From: Streptomyces sp. NBC_00708
GTDB lineage: Bacteria > Actinomycetota > Actinomycetes > Streptomycetales > Streptomycetaceae
Direction: 5' to 3'
Length of the DNA stretch: 64,000 nucleotides
NCBI GenBank assembly: GCA_036226585.1
Contig: CP108997.1
Span: forward strand, 5,828,001-5,892,000
How positions within the stretch are numbered: the first letter of the stretch is position 1; every line of letters begins with the position of its first letter. Below the pieces are notes generated by a model, which saw only the letters and a list, made by a program, of their open reading frames with translations, did no database searches and was not told where the DNA came from. Both the position numbers and the translations under genes were made by a program. This document shows positions 1-10,264 of the stretch, in pieces.

Positions 1-400
1 CATGGACGCCCGCTTCCTCAAGGACGCCGGACCGGCCGCCGAGAACTGGGAGTTCACCGCGCCCTTCACGGACGCGGCGGCGCCCGCGGCCGAGAAGTTC
101 GCCGCGGCCCACCGTGCCGCCTTCGACGCCGCCCCCGCGCACTGGGCCGCCGAGGCATACGACGCGGCCGGGATCGTGACAGCCGCCGTGACCGCTCTCG
201 TCAAGACGAAGGCCGGCGGACCGAAGCGCCCGTCGCGCAGCGCGCTCGTCACGAAGATCGCCGCATCCACGTACAAGGGAGTCTCGCGCACGTACGTCTT
301 CGACGAGGACCACCGGATCAAGGGCGACGACGCCTACCTCTACGGGGTGCGGAACGGACGCTACGCCTACCTCGGTTCCGCGCCGAAGGCCACGGCCTGA
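1..400 (+). CDS. Periplasmic-binding-protein domain, C-terminal fragment (5' end outside window)
   Basis: This is the last ~132 residues of a gene entering from the left edge. The reading frame is open to base 2, and the Met there is probably internal. The sequence aligns with the C-terminus of the next gene: both share a WAAEAYDA block, a preceding aromatic patch and a final strand ending just before the stop. I infer the complete protein is another Ser/Thr kinase fused to a type I periplasmic-binding (branched-chain amino acid receptor-like) sensor, so the two genes are a tandem duplication. The stop lies 6 bases before the next start, which suggests one operon. The kinase half is not visible, so a stand-alone binding protein is also possible. 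Confidence 0.7.
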   Translation, partial: MDARFLKDAGPAAENWEFTAPFTDAAAPAAEKFAAAHRAAFDAAPAHWAAEAYDAAGIVTAAVTALVKTKAGGPKRPSRSALVTKIAASTYKGVSRTYVFDEDHRIKGDDAYLYGVRNGRYAYLGSAPKATA

Positions 401-406
401 TCCCGC

Positions 407-2512
407 ATGCGACCGCTCACCTCGGACGACCCGCGCACCATCGGCGCGTACCGCACCCTGGCCCGGCTCGGTGCCGGCGGTATGGGCGTCGTCTACCTGG
501 CGCGCACGTCCGGCGGTGCGCTCGCCGCCGTGAAGGTGATCCACGCCCAGCATGCCGCGGACCCCGGATTCCGGGCCCGGTTCCGGCGCGAGGCCGAGGC
601 CGCGGCACGGACCACCGGCCCCTGGGTGGTCCCGGTGACCGGGGCGGACACCGAGGCCCCGGAGCCCTGGCTGGCCACCGCGTTCGTGCCGGGGCCCTCC
701 CTCGGGGAAGTCGTCGGGACCCGGGGGCCGCTGCCCGCCGCCACGGTCCGGACGCTCGGCTCGCGGCTGGCCGAAGCGCTCGGCGTGGTGCACGCGGCGG
801 GCCTCCTGCACCGTGACGTCAAGCCCGGCAACGTCCTCCTCGCGCTCGACGGACCCCGCCTCATCGACTTCGGCATCGCCCGCCACGAGGGCGCCACCGC
901 GCTCACCGCCACCGACGCGGTGATCGGCACGCCCGGCTACCTGGCCCCCGAACAGGCCGTGGCGGGGCCGCTCGGGCCGGGCTGCGACGTGTTCTCGCTG
1001 GGCTGCGTGCTCGTGTACGCGGCGACCGGACGGCGCCCGTTCGGGGACGGCGCCCCGGCCGCGGTCCTCTTCCGCACGGTGCACGAGGAACCCGACCTGA
1101 ACGGAGTGCCGGACGCGCTGCTGCCGCTGGTCACGGCCTGCCTGGCCAAGGGCCCGGCCGACCGGCCGAGCGCCGGGGAGGTCGCCCGGACCCTCGGGGG
1201 CAGCTCCGGCGCATGGGAGGTGCCCGGCCTGGCCGCCACGGTCGCCGCCCGCTCGGCCGCCGCTCTGGCCCTCCCCGATCCCGAACCGCCGCCCGCCGGC
1301 GGGGACCCGGAAGCTGGGCGCCCCACCCGGCGACGCCTGCTGGCCGCCGGAGCGGCCGGCGCCGTCGCCCTCGCGGGTGGAGGGACCGCCGCCCGGGTGG
1401 CCGCCACCCGGCGCGGCGGCACGTCCAAGGCATCCGGCCCCCTTCCCGCGTACCGCATCGCCCTGCACGCGGACCTGACCGGAGCGGGCCGGGCGGTCGG
1501 CCTCGCCCACCGGCGCGGGGCCCTCCTCGCGGTCGACGACCACAACTCCCGTACGGACAAGACCTTCACACTCGCGCTGCGCACCGAGGACGACGGCGGG
1601 GACGCCACCCGTGCCCTCGATGCCGCCGACCGGATCACCGCCGACCCCCGGGTGCTCGCCGTCATGGGCCCCACCGCGGAGGTCGTGGACGACAAGGTCG
1701 CGATCCGCTACGAGAAGGCACGCCTCGCCCAGATCGTCGTGGCGGCCGGCTCCACCGGCGCCGACTGGTCGGGCACCAGTTCCCTGTGCATCCTGCGGCC
1801 GTCCGACCCGGCGTTGGCCATCGGGCTCATCTCCTACCTGGCCCGTGTACGGCCGACCGACCACGTCGTCATCGTCGAGGACCGCGCGGACGCGCGGAGC
1901 AGCTGGGCGATCAGGGACCACCTGCCGAGAGCCCCGGTCGGCGGAGTCAGGTACACCACGGACACGGTCGAGGCCGCCGCCCGCACCTTCGCGCCCGCCG
2001 CGCGCGCCGCGGTCGCCGCCGGGGCGGGGGCGGTCGTCTACGCCGGAGCGTCCGCCGCCCGGTGCGCCCGCTGTGCCAAGGACCTGGCAGCCGCCGGCTT
2101 CACCGGCACCGGAATGTCGGTCGGTCCCGTCCTCGCCCCGGCCTTCCTCCGGGACGCGGGCAAGGCCGCCGAGGGCTGGGTCTTCAGCGAGGCGTACACC
2201 GACCCGACGGCCCTGCCGGCGGCCGAGGCGTTCACCACCGCGCACCGTGAACGGTTCGGCTCGGCGCCCGGCACCTGGGCCGCGGAGGCGTACGACGCGG
2301 TGGGCCTGATCGCGCGGGCCGCCCGCACCACCAGCGCCGTCGACGCGCCGCGCGACGGGGTGGCCGGGAGAATCCTGAGCACCGAATACCAGGGCATCAC
2401 CCGGCGGTTGTCCTTCGACGGCATCCACCTGGTACGGCCCCAGTCGGGCATCTTCCTTCACCGGGTCGACGGGGGACGGGCCCGCTTCCTCGGGCTCCAC
2501 ACCTCCGTGTGA
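407..2512 (+). CDS. Membrane Ser/Thr protein kinase fused to a periplasmic-binding sensor domain
   Basis: The 701-residue protein begins with a Hanks-type kinase domain (about residues 14-265): glycine-rich loop LGAGGMG (21-27), Lys43 of the VAVK-like strand, catalytic HRD Asp137, DFG Asp154 and a [10 protein letters not shown] activation segment. A Pro/Arg-rich linker leads to one hydrophobic segment near 310-330. The last ~350 residues resemble type I solute receptors of the branched-chain amino acid family and should lie outside the membrane. The expected role is phosphorylation of cytoplasmic targets on Ser/Thr in response to an extracellular ligand. PASTA repeats, the more common outer domain of such kinases, are absent. 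The ligand cannot be told from sequence. Confidence 0.85.
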   Translation: MRPLTSDDPRTIGAYRTLARLGAGGMGVVYLARTSGGALAAVKVIHAQHAADPGFRARFRREAEAAARTTGPWVVPVTGADTEAPEPWLATAFVPGPSLGEVVGTRGPLPAATVRTLGSRLAEALGVVHAAGLLHRDVKPGNVLLALDGPRLIDFGIARHEGATALTATDAVIGTPGYLAPEQAVAGPLGPGCDVFSLGCVLVYAATGRRPFGDGAPAAVLFRTVHEEPDLNGVPDALLPLVTACLAKGPADRPSAGEVARTLGGSSGAWEVPGLAATVAARSAAALALPDPEPPPAGGDPEAGRPTRRRLLAAGAAGAVALAGGGTAARVAATRRGGTSKASGPLPAYRIALHADLTGAGRAVGLAHRRGALLAVDDHNSRTDKTFTLALRTEDDGGDATRALDAADRITADPRVLAVMGPTAEVVDDKVAIRYEKARLAQIVVAAGSTGADWSGTSSLCILRPSDPALAIGLISYLARVRPTDHVVIVEDRADARSSWAIRDHLPRAPVGGVRYTTDTVEAAARTFAPAARAAVAAGAGAVVYAGASAARCARCAKDLAAAGFTGTGMSVGPVLAPAFLRDAGKAAEGWVFSEAYTDPTALPAAEAFTTAHRERFGSAPGTWAAEAYDAVGLIARAARTTSAVDAPRDGVAGRILSTEYQGITRRLSFDGIHLVRPQSGIFLHRVDGGRARFLGLHTSV

Positions 2513-2697
2513 GCCCGGGGCCGCCGAACGGAGCAACAACAGCACCCGTACCGCACGGCGTGAAGCCGAGCTGCGGCCCCGCTTAAGAAAAGCTCGATGG
2601 ACCTGGGGCGCGGGGTACGGCAGATTTCTCCGTGACGGCGGAGGATGGTGCGCGGCAGCCGGTGCGAGCGCGCTGCCATGCCGTCCCTCTCATCCTT

Positions 2698-2739
2698 CCC
2701 CGGGCCGCAGGCTTCCTCTGGCATGCCCCCGGCCCGGGG
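2698..2739 (+). promoter_or_regulatory. Inverted repeat in the tdh 5' region
   Basis: Bases 2698-2706 (CCCCGGGCC) are perfectly complementary to 2731-2739 (GGCCCGGGG). The hairpin would end 29 bases before the tdh start, within a 256-base gap holding no convincing gene. It could be a 5' UTR structure controlling tdh-kbl or the terminator of the kinase gene. There is no U tract and no recognisable riboswitch. Confidence 0.3.
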
Positions 2740-2768
2740 AGATCAACGCCGTACAGGGAGCCGCAGCC

Positions 2769-3797
2769 GTGAAGGCACTCGTGAAGCAGAAGGCCGAGCC
2801 CGGACTCTGGCTGATGGACGTCCCCGAGCCCGAGACGGGCCCCGGTGACGTACTGATCAAGGTCCTGCGTACCGGCATCTGCGGGACCGACCTGCACATC
2901 CGCAACTACGACGGCTGGGCGCAGCAGGCCATCAGCACCCCGCTCGTCCTCGGCCACGAGTTCGTCGGCGAGGTCGCCGCGATCGGCGCGGACGTCGTCG
3001 ACATCACCGTCGGCGACCTGGTCAGCGGCGAGGGCCACCTCGTGTGCGGCAAGTGCCGCAACTGCCTGGCCGGCCGCCGCCACCTCTGCCGCTCCACGCT
3101 GGGCCTCGGCGTCGGCCGCGACGGCGCCTTCGCCGAGTACGTCGCGCTGCCCGCCTCCAATGTGTGGGTGCACCGGGTCCCCGTCGACCTCGACGTCGCC
3201 GCGATCTTCGACCCGTTCGGCAACGCCGTGCACACCGCGCTGTCGTTCCCGCTGGTCGGCGAGGACGTCCTGATCACCGGCGCCGGCCCCATCGGCATCA
3301 TGGCCGCCGCCGTCGCCAAGCACGCCGGCGCCCGCAACGTGGTCATCACCGACGTCAGCGAGGCCCGTCTCGACCTGGCCCGCAAGGTCGGCGTCAGCCT
3401 GGCGCTCAACGTCGCCGAGCAGACCATCGCCGACGGCCAGAAGGAACTGGGCCTGCGCGAGGGCTTCGACATCGGCCTGGAGATGTCCGGCCGCCCCGAG
3501 GCGATGCGCGACATGATCGCGAACATGACGCACGGCGGCCGGATCGCCATGCTCGGGCTGCCGTCCGAGGAGTTCGCCGTCGACTGGGCCCGGATCGTCA
3601 CCTCGATGATCACGATCAAGGGCATCTACGGCCGCGAGATGTACGAGACCTGGTACGCCATGTCCGTCCTGCTGGAGGGCGGCCTCGACCTCGCCCCCGT
3701 GATCACCGGCCGGTACGGCTACCGCGACTTCGAGGCGGCCTTCGACGACGCGGCGAGCGGACGCGGCGGCAAGGTCATCCTCGACTGGACCGTCTGA
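2769..3797 (+). CDS. tdh: L-threonine 3-dehydrogenase
   Basis: A zinc-dependent medium-chain dehydrogenase of 342 residues, the usual length for Tdh. It oxidises L-threonine to 2-amino-3-oxobutyrate with NAD+. The catalytic zinc site shows as Cys38 in GICGTDLHI with Thr40 and His43, then GHEFVGEV. The structural zinc lobe has four cysteines around residues 96-114, and [11 protein letters not shown] is the NAD-binding glycine motif. The start is GTG with AGGGAG about 8 bases upstream. It sits 27 bases before kbl, whose product uses its unstable product, so the pair forms the two-step threonine-to-glycine route. Confidence 0.95.
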   Translation: MKALVKQKAEPGLWLMDVPEPETGPGDVLIKVLRTGICGTDLHIRNYDGWAQQAISTPLVLGHEFVGEVAAIGADVVDITVGDLVSGEGHLVCGKCRNCLAGRRHLCRSTLGLGVGRDGAFAEYVALPASNVWVHRVPVDLDVAAIFDPFGNAVHTALSFPLVGEDVLITGAGPIGIMAAAVAKHAGARNVVITDVSEARLDLARKVGVSLALNVAEQTIADGQKELGLREGFDIGLEMSGRPEAMRDMIANMTHGGRIAMLGLPSEEFAVDWARIVTSMITIKGIYGREMYETWYAMSVLLEGGLDLAPVITGRYGYRDFEAAFDDAASGRGGKVILDWTV

Positions 3798-3824
3798 CCT
3801 CCTCACCTCTTTAAGGAATTCGGC

Positions 3825-5018
<1,194 letters not shown>

Positions 5019-5034
5019 GCGGCGGTCCCGGAAC

Positions 5035-5067
5035 GGTCGCGGGGGCGGTCAGGACGCCCCCGCGACC
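5035..5067 (+). terminator. Hairpin terminator after kbl
   Basis: A perfect 13-bp stem (5035-5047 with 5055-5067, GGTCGCGGGGGCG) closes a 7-base loop. It starts 17 bases after the kbl stop and ends 16 bases before the LysR start. No T tract follows, as is usual for Streptomyces. Confidence 0.75.
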
Positions 5068-5083
5068 TGGGACAATGGGTCAC

Positions 5084-6004
5084 ATGATCGATGCACGGCG
5101 GCTGCGGATCCTGCGCGCGGTGGCGGACCACGGCACGGTGACCGCCGCTGCCGCCGCCCTGTACCTGACCCCTTCCGCCGTCTCCCAGCAGCTCGCCGCC
5201 CTGGAGCAGGAGACCGGCCACCGGCTCGTCGAACGCGGCTCGCGCGGGGCCAGGCTCACCCCGGCCGGCGAGATCCTGCTCACCCACACCAACGTGGTGC
5301 TGGCCCAGCTGGAGCGGGCCGAGGCCGAGCTGGCCGCGTACGGATCGGGCGAGGCCGGTACGGTCACGGTCGCCGCCTTCGCCACCGGCATCGGGCTCGT
5401 CCTCGCCCCCGCCATCGCCGCGCTGAGCCGGAGCGCGCCCGGCATCAAGGTCCGGGTGCAGGACGCCGAGGGCGACGCGAGCGTCCCGATGGTGCTGGAC
5501 CGCCAGGTCGACGTCGCCGTCGCCGTCGAGTACCGGGGCGCACCGGGCGAGGACGACCGCCGCCTCACCCGCGTCCCCCTCTACTCGGAGCCGTTCGACG
5601 CGGTGCTCCCGGTCGGGCACCGGCTGGCCGGCCAGGAGCAGGTGGCCGTCGCCGAACTGGCCAAGGACGCCTGGATCGGGCCCTACCCCGGCAACCCCTG
5701 CCACGACGTGGTGGTCCTGGCCTGCGAGTACGCCGGTTTCGCGCCGAACCTCGAGCACTCGTCGGACGACTTCCACGCGGTGGTCGCCCTCGCCGGCGCG
5801 GACGCCGGAGTCGCCCTGGTGCCGCGCACCGCGCTCCGGGGCATGGCCCTGACCGGTGTGGTGGTCCGCCCCGTACGGGGGACCGCCCCGACCCGCCGCG
5901 TCTTCGCCGCCGTACGCAGGGGCGCCGAGGCCCACCCGCTGATCGCGCCGGTGCTGGACGCGCTGGCGGGCGCGGCGGGCGGCGACGTGCTCGCGGCGGG
6001 CTGA
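5084..6004 (+). CDS. LysR-family transcriptional regulator
   Basis: 306 residues. An N-terminal winged helix-turn-helix (MIDARRLRILRAVADHGTVT, SAVSQQLAALE) is followed by a LysR substrate-binding domain from about residue 90. I chose the ATG at 5084 because LysR proteins of this subgroup start directly at the helix-turn-helix; an in-frame ATG lies 9 bases upstream. No ribosome site precedes it and GACAAT sits just upstream, so the mRNA may be leaderless. The terminator between it and kbl argues for separate transcription. Its target is unknown; tdh-kbl and the convergent VOC gene are candidates by position only. Confidence 0.85.
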   Translation: MIDARRLRILRAVADHGTVTAAAAALYLTPSAVSQQLAALEQETGHRLVERGSRGARLTPAGEILLTHTNVVLAQLERAEAELAAYGSGEAGTVTVAAFATGIGLVLAPAIAALSRSAPGIKVRVQDAEGDASVPMVLDRQVDVAVAVEYRGAPGEDDRRLTRVPLYSEPFDAVLPVGHRLAGQEQVAVAELAKDAWIGPYPGNPCHDVVVLACEYAGFAPNLEHSSDDFHAVVALAGADAGVALVPRTALRGMALTGVVVRPVRGTAPTRRVFAAVRRGAEAHPLIAPVLDALAGAAGGDVLAAG

Positions 6005-6031
6005 GCGGCGCGGTCCCCCGGAAGGGCGTCG

Positions 6032-6421
6032 TCAGGACGCCGGCTGGAGCAGGTCCCAGCGGTTGCCGTACAGGTCCTCGAAGACCGCGACCGAGCCGTA
6101 GACCTCGTGGCGCGGCTCCTCCAGGAACCGCACCCCGGCCGCCGTCATCCGGGCGTGGTCGCCCGCGAAGTCCTCGGTGTGCAGGAAGAAGCCGACCCGG
6201 CCGCCCGTCTGCGCGCCGACGCTCGCCGCCTGCGCCTCGTCCTTGGCGCGGGCCAGCAGCAGCCCGGTGCCCTCGGTGCCCCGGGGCCGCACCACCACCC
6301 AGCGCGAGCCGTCACCCCGGTCGGTGTCCTCGACCAGCTCGAAGCCGAGGGCGCCGGTGTAGAAGGACAGAGCCTCGTCGTAGTCGCGTACGACCAGGGT
6401 GACCAGGGCGATGTGGGGCAT
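6032..6421 (-). CDS. VOC-superfamily (glyoxalase-like) protein
   Basis: A 129-residue single-module vicinal oxygen chelate protein. It begins MPHIALVTLVVRDYDEALSF and shows the GFELVED, GTGLLLA and VAVFEDLYGNRWDL elements of this fold. The ATG at 6421 is chosen over an upstream in-frame start because GAGGAG sits 6 bases before it and homologous proteins begin at this strand. Possible activities are glyoxalase, dioxygenase or antibiotic-binding; the metal ligands cannot be assigned confidently by eye, so the substrate is open. It converges on the LysR gene. Confidence 0.8.
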   Translation of the reverse strand: MPHIALVTLVVRDYDEALSFYTGALGFELVEDTDRGDGSRWVVVRPRGTEGTGLLLARAKDEAQAASVGAQTGGRVGFFLHTEDFAGDHARMTAAGVRFLEEPRHEVYGSVAVFEDLYGNRWDLLQPAS

Positions 6422-6484
6422 GGAACTCCTCGCGGCGGGGAAGGGAGGCGGGGGCACCGGCCCCCGGACGGGACACTATCCGGC

Positions 6485-7117
6485 ATGGACATCAGCGACC
6501 TCACCGCCCGCGCGCGCCGCCTCGCCCGGCCCGGCGAACGACGCGTCCTCGGTATCGCCGGGCCGCCCGGCGCCGGCAAGTCCACCCTGGCCGGCCGGAT
6601 CACCGACGCCCTCGGGCCGCTCGCCGTGCTGGTGCCCATGGACGGCTTCCACCTCGCGCGGGCCGAACTCGCACGCCTCGGCCGAGCCGGCCGCAAGGGC
6701 GCGCCCGACACCTTCGACGCCGCCGGATACGCCGCTCTGCTGAGGCGGCTGCGCACCCCGGAGCCAGGGACCGTCGTGTACGCCCCCGCCTTCGACCGGT
6801 CCCTGGAGGAGCCGGTCGCCGGGGCGGTCCCCGTCCCGCCCGAGGTCCCGCTCGTCGTCACCGAGGGCAACTACCTGCTGCACGGGGAAGGGCCCTGGGC
6901 GCCGGTGCGCGGGCTGCTCGACGAGGCGTGGTACCTGGAGGCCGACGACGCGGTACGCGTGACCGGGCTCGTCGAGCGGCATGTGCGGTACGGGAAGGCG
7001 CGGGCCGACGCCGAGCGCTGGGTGGCCCGGTCCGACGAGGCCAACGCCCGGCTCGTCGCCCCGGGCCGCGACCGGGCCGATCTCGTCGTCCGGCGGGGCC
7101 CGGATCCCCGGCCCTGA
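6485..7117 (+). CDS. Nucleoside/nucleotide kinase family protein (P-loop)
   Basis: 210 residues with a clear Walker A motif GPPGAGKSTL near residue 25. An MDGFHLARAEL segment follows, typical of the uridine kinase/phosphoribulokinase/bacterial PanK-like group, then VVTEGNYLL and a basic ERHVRYGKA lid region. It should transfer phosphate to a small metabolite. It is too short for CoaA and lacks that enzyme's CoA-site features, so I do not name the substrate. It starts 63 bases from the divergent VOC gene. Confidence 0.8.
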   Translation: MDISDLTARARRLARPGERRVLGIAGPPGAGKSTLAGRITDALGPLAVLVPMDGFHLARAELARLGRAGRKGAPDTFDAAGYAALLRRLRTPEPGTVVYAPAFDRSLEEPVAGAVPVPPEVPLVVTEGNYLLHGEGPWAPVRGLLDEAWYLEADDAVRVTGLVERHVRYGKARADAERWVARSDEANARLVAPGRDRADLVVRRGPDPRP

Positions 7118-7184
7118 TCGCTCGCGCCCGCACCGCCGGACGGGCAGGATGGGAGGGCCGTTCCGCGCCGTCAGGAGGACCCGC

Positions 7185-8315
7185 ATGCCCAGCCCCGCCC
7201 AGCCCCTGCCGTTCACCGCCGAGGACTACCGGGCCCGGATGGCGCGGGCCGCCGAGAGCGCCGCCGCGGCCGGACTCGCCGGGGTGCTGGTCGCGCCGGG
7301 GCCCGACATGGTCCACCTGACCGGCTACGCGCCGCCCGCCGACACCGAACGCCTCACCCTCCTCGTCCTCGCGGCGGGCCAGGAACCCGTGCTGGTCGTG
7401 CCGGCGCTGGAGGCCCCGGACGCGGCGAAGGCCGTCGGCGCCCCCGCCATGACCCTGCGGGACTGGACGGACGGCAAGGACCCGTACGCCGTCACCGCCC
7501 CGCTGCTCGACGCGCGGGGCCGGTTCGCGATCAGCGACAACGCCTGGGCGATGCATCTGCTCGGTCTCCAGCAGCGGCTGCCCGACACCTCGTACGCCTC
7601 GCTCACCCAGGTGCTGCCGATGCTGCGCGCGGTGAAGGACGCCCACGAGCTGGAACGGCTCGCCGCCGCCGGGGCCGCCGCCGACGCCGCCTACGAGGAG
7701 ATCCTCGAGGTCCGCTTCTCCGGCCGCAGGGAGACCGAGGTCGCCGCCGACCTCGCCCGGCTGCTCACCGAACACGGCCACTCCCAGGTGGACTTCACCG
7801 TCGTCGGCTCCGGCCCCAACGGAGCGAATCCGCACCACGAGGCGGGGGAACGCACCATCGGGCACGGCGACATGGTCGTCCTCGACTTCGGCGGCCTCAA
7901 GCACGGCTACGGCTCCGACACCTCCCGTACCGTCCACGTCGGCGAACCCACCGCCGAGGAGCGGCGGGTCCACGACATCGTGCGCGAGGCGCAGCAGGCG
8001 GGCTGTGCGGCGGTGCGCCCCGGCGTCGCCTGCCAGGAGATCGACCGCGCCGCGCGCGCCGTCATCACGGAGTTCGGCTACGGCGAACGCTTCATCCACC
8101 GCACCGGCCACGGCATCGGCGTCACCACCCATGAACCCCCGTACATGATCGAGGGCGAGGAACAGCCGCTGGTGCCCGGCATGTGCTTCTCGGTGGAGCC
8201 CGGCATCTATCTGCCGGGCCGGTTCGGCGTCCGCATCGAGGACATCGTGACCGTCACCGAGGACGGCGGGCGCCGGCTCAACACCACCGCCCGCGAACTC
8301 GCGATCGTGGAGTAG
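7185..8315 (+). CDS. M24 metallopeptidase (Xaa-Pro peptidase family)
   Basis: 376 residues. The N-terminal creatinase/prolidase-type domain (about 1-150) precedes a pita-bread catalytic domain. The metal-binding set is visible: DFGG and the TSRT strand (two Asp), HRTGHGIG (His), VEPGIY (Glu) and VRIEDIV (Glu). These bind two metal ions in aminopeptidase P and prolidase, which cleave peptide bonds next to proline. No signal peptide is present, so it is cytoplasmic. The ATG has AGGAGG nearby. Confidence 0.85.
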   Translation: MPSPAQPLPFTAEDYRARMARAAESAAAAGLAGVLVAPGPDMVHLTGYAPPADTERLTLLVLAAGQEPVLVVPALEAPDAAKAVGAPAMTLRDWTDGKDPYAVTAPLLDARGRFAISDNAWAMHLLGLQQRLPDTSYASLTQVLPMLRAVKDAHELERLAAAGAAADAAYEEILEVRFSGRRETEVAADLARLLTEHGHSQVDFTVVGSGPNGANPHHEAGERTIGHGDMVVLDFGGLKHGYGSDTSRTVHVGEPTAEERRVHDIVREAQQAGCAAVRPGVACQEIDRAARAVITEFGYGERFIHRTGHGIGVTTHEPPYMIEGEEQPLVPGMCFSVEPGIYLPGRFGVRIEDIVTVTEDGGRRLNTTARELAIVE

Positions 8316-8327
8316 GAGGGCCGGTCG

Positions 8328-10088
8328 TCAGTCGTCGGCCAGCACCACGCAGGACTCCGGCGGCAGGTGCAGCATCCCGTCCGGGCCCTGCGGGTCCACC
8401 GGCAGCCACGCGGCCAGCACCCGCCCGGGACCGGCCCGGTGGCGCCCGTTGCCCAGCGGGATCGCGGCCGGCTTCGCGTCGAGGTTGACCGCGATCCGCA
8501 GATCGCCCCGGCGCACCGCGATCCAGCGCGCCCCGTCGTCGTACGCGGCCTTCACGCTCGCCAGGTCCGGGTCGCGCAGGTCCGGCAGGGTGCGGCGCAG
8601 CGCGATCAGCTCGCGGTACCAGGCGTACAGCCGGGCGTGCGGCTCGCGGTGGAGCTCGCCCCAGTCCAGGCAGGAGCGGGCCCGGGTGGCGGGGTCCTGC
8701 GGGTCCGGGATGTCCTCCTCCGCCCAGCCGTGCGCCCCGAACTCCCGCCGCCTGCCGGTGCGTACGGCCTCCGCCAGCTCGGGATCGGTGTGGTCGGTGA
8801 AGAACTGCCACGGGGTGCGGGCGCCCCATTCCTCGCCCATGAACAGCATCGGCGTGAAGGGGCCGGTCAGTACGAGCGCCGCCGCGCAGGCCAGCAGCCC
8901 GGGGGAGAGGGAGGCGGCGAGCCGGTCGCCGAGAGCCCGGTTGCCGATCTGGTCGTGGGTCTGGGCGTAGCCGACGAAGCGGTGGGCGGCGCTGCGGCTG
9001 ACGTCGACGGGGCGGCCGTGCGTACGGCCCCGGAAGCTGGAGTACGTGCCGTTGTGGAAGAAGGCGCTCGTCATCGTCTTGGCGAGCCCGGCCAGCGGGG
9101 CGGCCGCGAAGTCCGCGTAGTAGCCCTGCGCCTCACCGGTGAGCGCGGTGTGCAGACAGTGGTGGAAGTCGTCGTTCCACTGGGCGTGCAGCCCGAGCCC
9201 GCCCTCCTCACGCGGCGTCGTCGTCCGCGGGTCGCACAGATCGGACTCGGCGATCAGCGGCAGCGGGCGCCCCAGCTCCGCCGCGAGCGCGTCGGCCGCG
9301 GCCGACAGCTCCTCCAGGTACGTCAGCGCCCGGGTGTCGGCCAGCGCGTGCACCGCGTCGAGCCGCAGCCCGTCCAGCCGGTAGTCCCGCAGCCAGGCCA
9401 GCGCGCTGCCCAGCAGGTACGCCCGCACCTCGTCGGAGCCCGGCGCGTCCAGATTGACCGCCGCGCCCCACGGGGTGTGGTGCGTCTCGGTGAAGTACGG
9501 ACCGAACGCGGGGAGGTAGTTGCCGGACGGGCCCAGGTGGTTGTGGACCACGTCCAGGAGGACGGCGAGCCCCAGCCCGTGCGCGGCGTCGACAAAGCGC
9601 TTGAGTCCCCCGGGGCCGCCGTACGGCTCGTGCACGGCCCACAGCGACACCCCCTCGTACCCCCAGCCGTTGACGCCGGGGAAGGGGCAGACCGGCATCA
9701 GCGAGACATGGGTGATGCCCAGCTCCGCGAGGTGGCCGAGGCGGGCCGCCGCCGCGTCGAAGGTGCCCTCCTCGGTGAACGTGCCGATGTGCAGCTCGTA
9801 CAGGACCGCGCCCGGCAGCTCCCGCCCCGCCCACTCCGAGCGCCAGCTGTACGCGTCGTGGTCGACGACCGCGGACTCACCGTCGGGGCCGTCCGGCTGG
9901 CGGCGCGAGCGGGGGTCGGGGCGCACCGGACCGCCGTCGAGGGCGAAGCCGTACCGGTCGCCGTCCGCCGCCTCCGCCTCGGCGGTCCACCAGCCGGGCC
10001 GGTCCGGACCTGGCTCCATCGGCAGTGACTCGTCCCTCAGCCGCAGGACGGCCGATCCCGCGTCCGGTGCCCATACCTCGAACAACAT
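8328..10088 (-). CDS. treZ: Malto-oligosyltrehalose trehalohydrolase
   Basis: 586 residues, normal for TreZ. It releases trehalose from maltooligosyltrehalose made by TreY. An N-terminal beta-sandwich (MLFEVWAPDAGSAVLRLRD) leads into a GH13 barrel with VLLDVVHNHLGPSGN, DGLRLDAVHAL (nucleophile Asp), IAESD (acid/base Glu) and a QTHDQIGNRALGDRL loop typical of TreZ. The ATG at 10088 has GAGGGAG upstream. treY and glgX lie 7-11 kb away on the same strand instead of being adjacent. Confidence 0.95.
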   Translation of the reverse strand: MLFEVWAPDAGSAVLRLRDESLPMEPGPDRPGWWTAEAEAADGDRYGFALDGGPVRPDPRSRRQPDGPDGESAVVDHDAYSWRSEWAGRELPGAVLYELHIGTFTEEGTFDAAAARLGHLAELGITHVSLMPVCPFPGVNGWGYEGVSLWAVHEPYGGPGGLKRFVDAAHGLGLAVLLDVVHNHLGPSGNYLPAFGPYFTETHHTPWGAAVNLDAPGSDEVRAYLLGSALAWLRDYRLDGLRLDAVHALADTRALTYLEELSAAADALAAELGRPLPLIAESDLCDPRTTTPREEGGLGLHAQWNDDFHHCLHTALTGEAQGYYADFAAAPLAGLAKTMTSAFFHNGTYSSFRGRTHGRPVDVSRSAAHRFVGYAQTHDQIGNRALGDRLAASLSPGLLACAAALVLTGPFTPMLFMGEEWGARTPWQFFTDHTDPELAEAVRTGRRREFGAHGWAEEDIPDPQDPATRARSCLDWGELHREPHARLYAWYRELIALRRTLPDLRDPDLASVKAAYDDGARWIAVRRGDLRIAVNLDAKPAAIPLGNGRHRAGPGRVLAAWLPVDPQGPDGMLHLPPESCVVLADD

Positions 10089-10264
10089 GCGGCGCTCCCT
10101 CGCTTCCGGGGCCGGGCGCCCCGGCCCATGGTCGGCACACGGCGCGATCTCCGGCCGACGACACTCTGGATCGAGTCCGACACCGGCCATTAAGGTCTGG
10201 AACTGATCACTGCCCTGTCGGGTTCTGTCCTACGCACTTCCTACATACGGCTGTGGAGGCCGAG

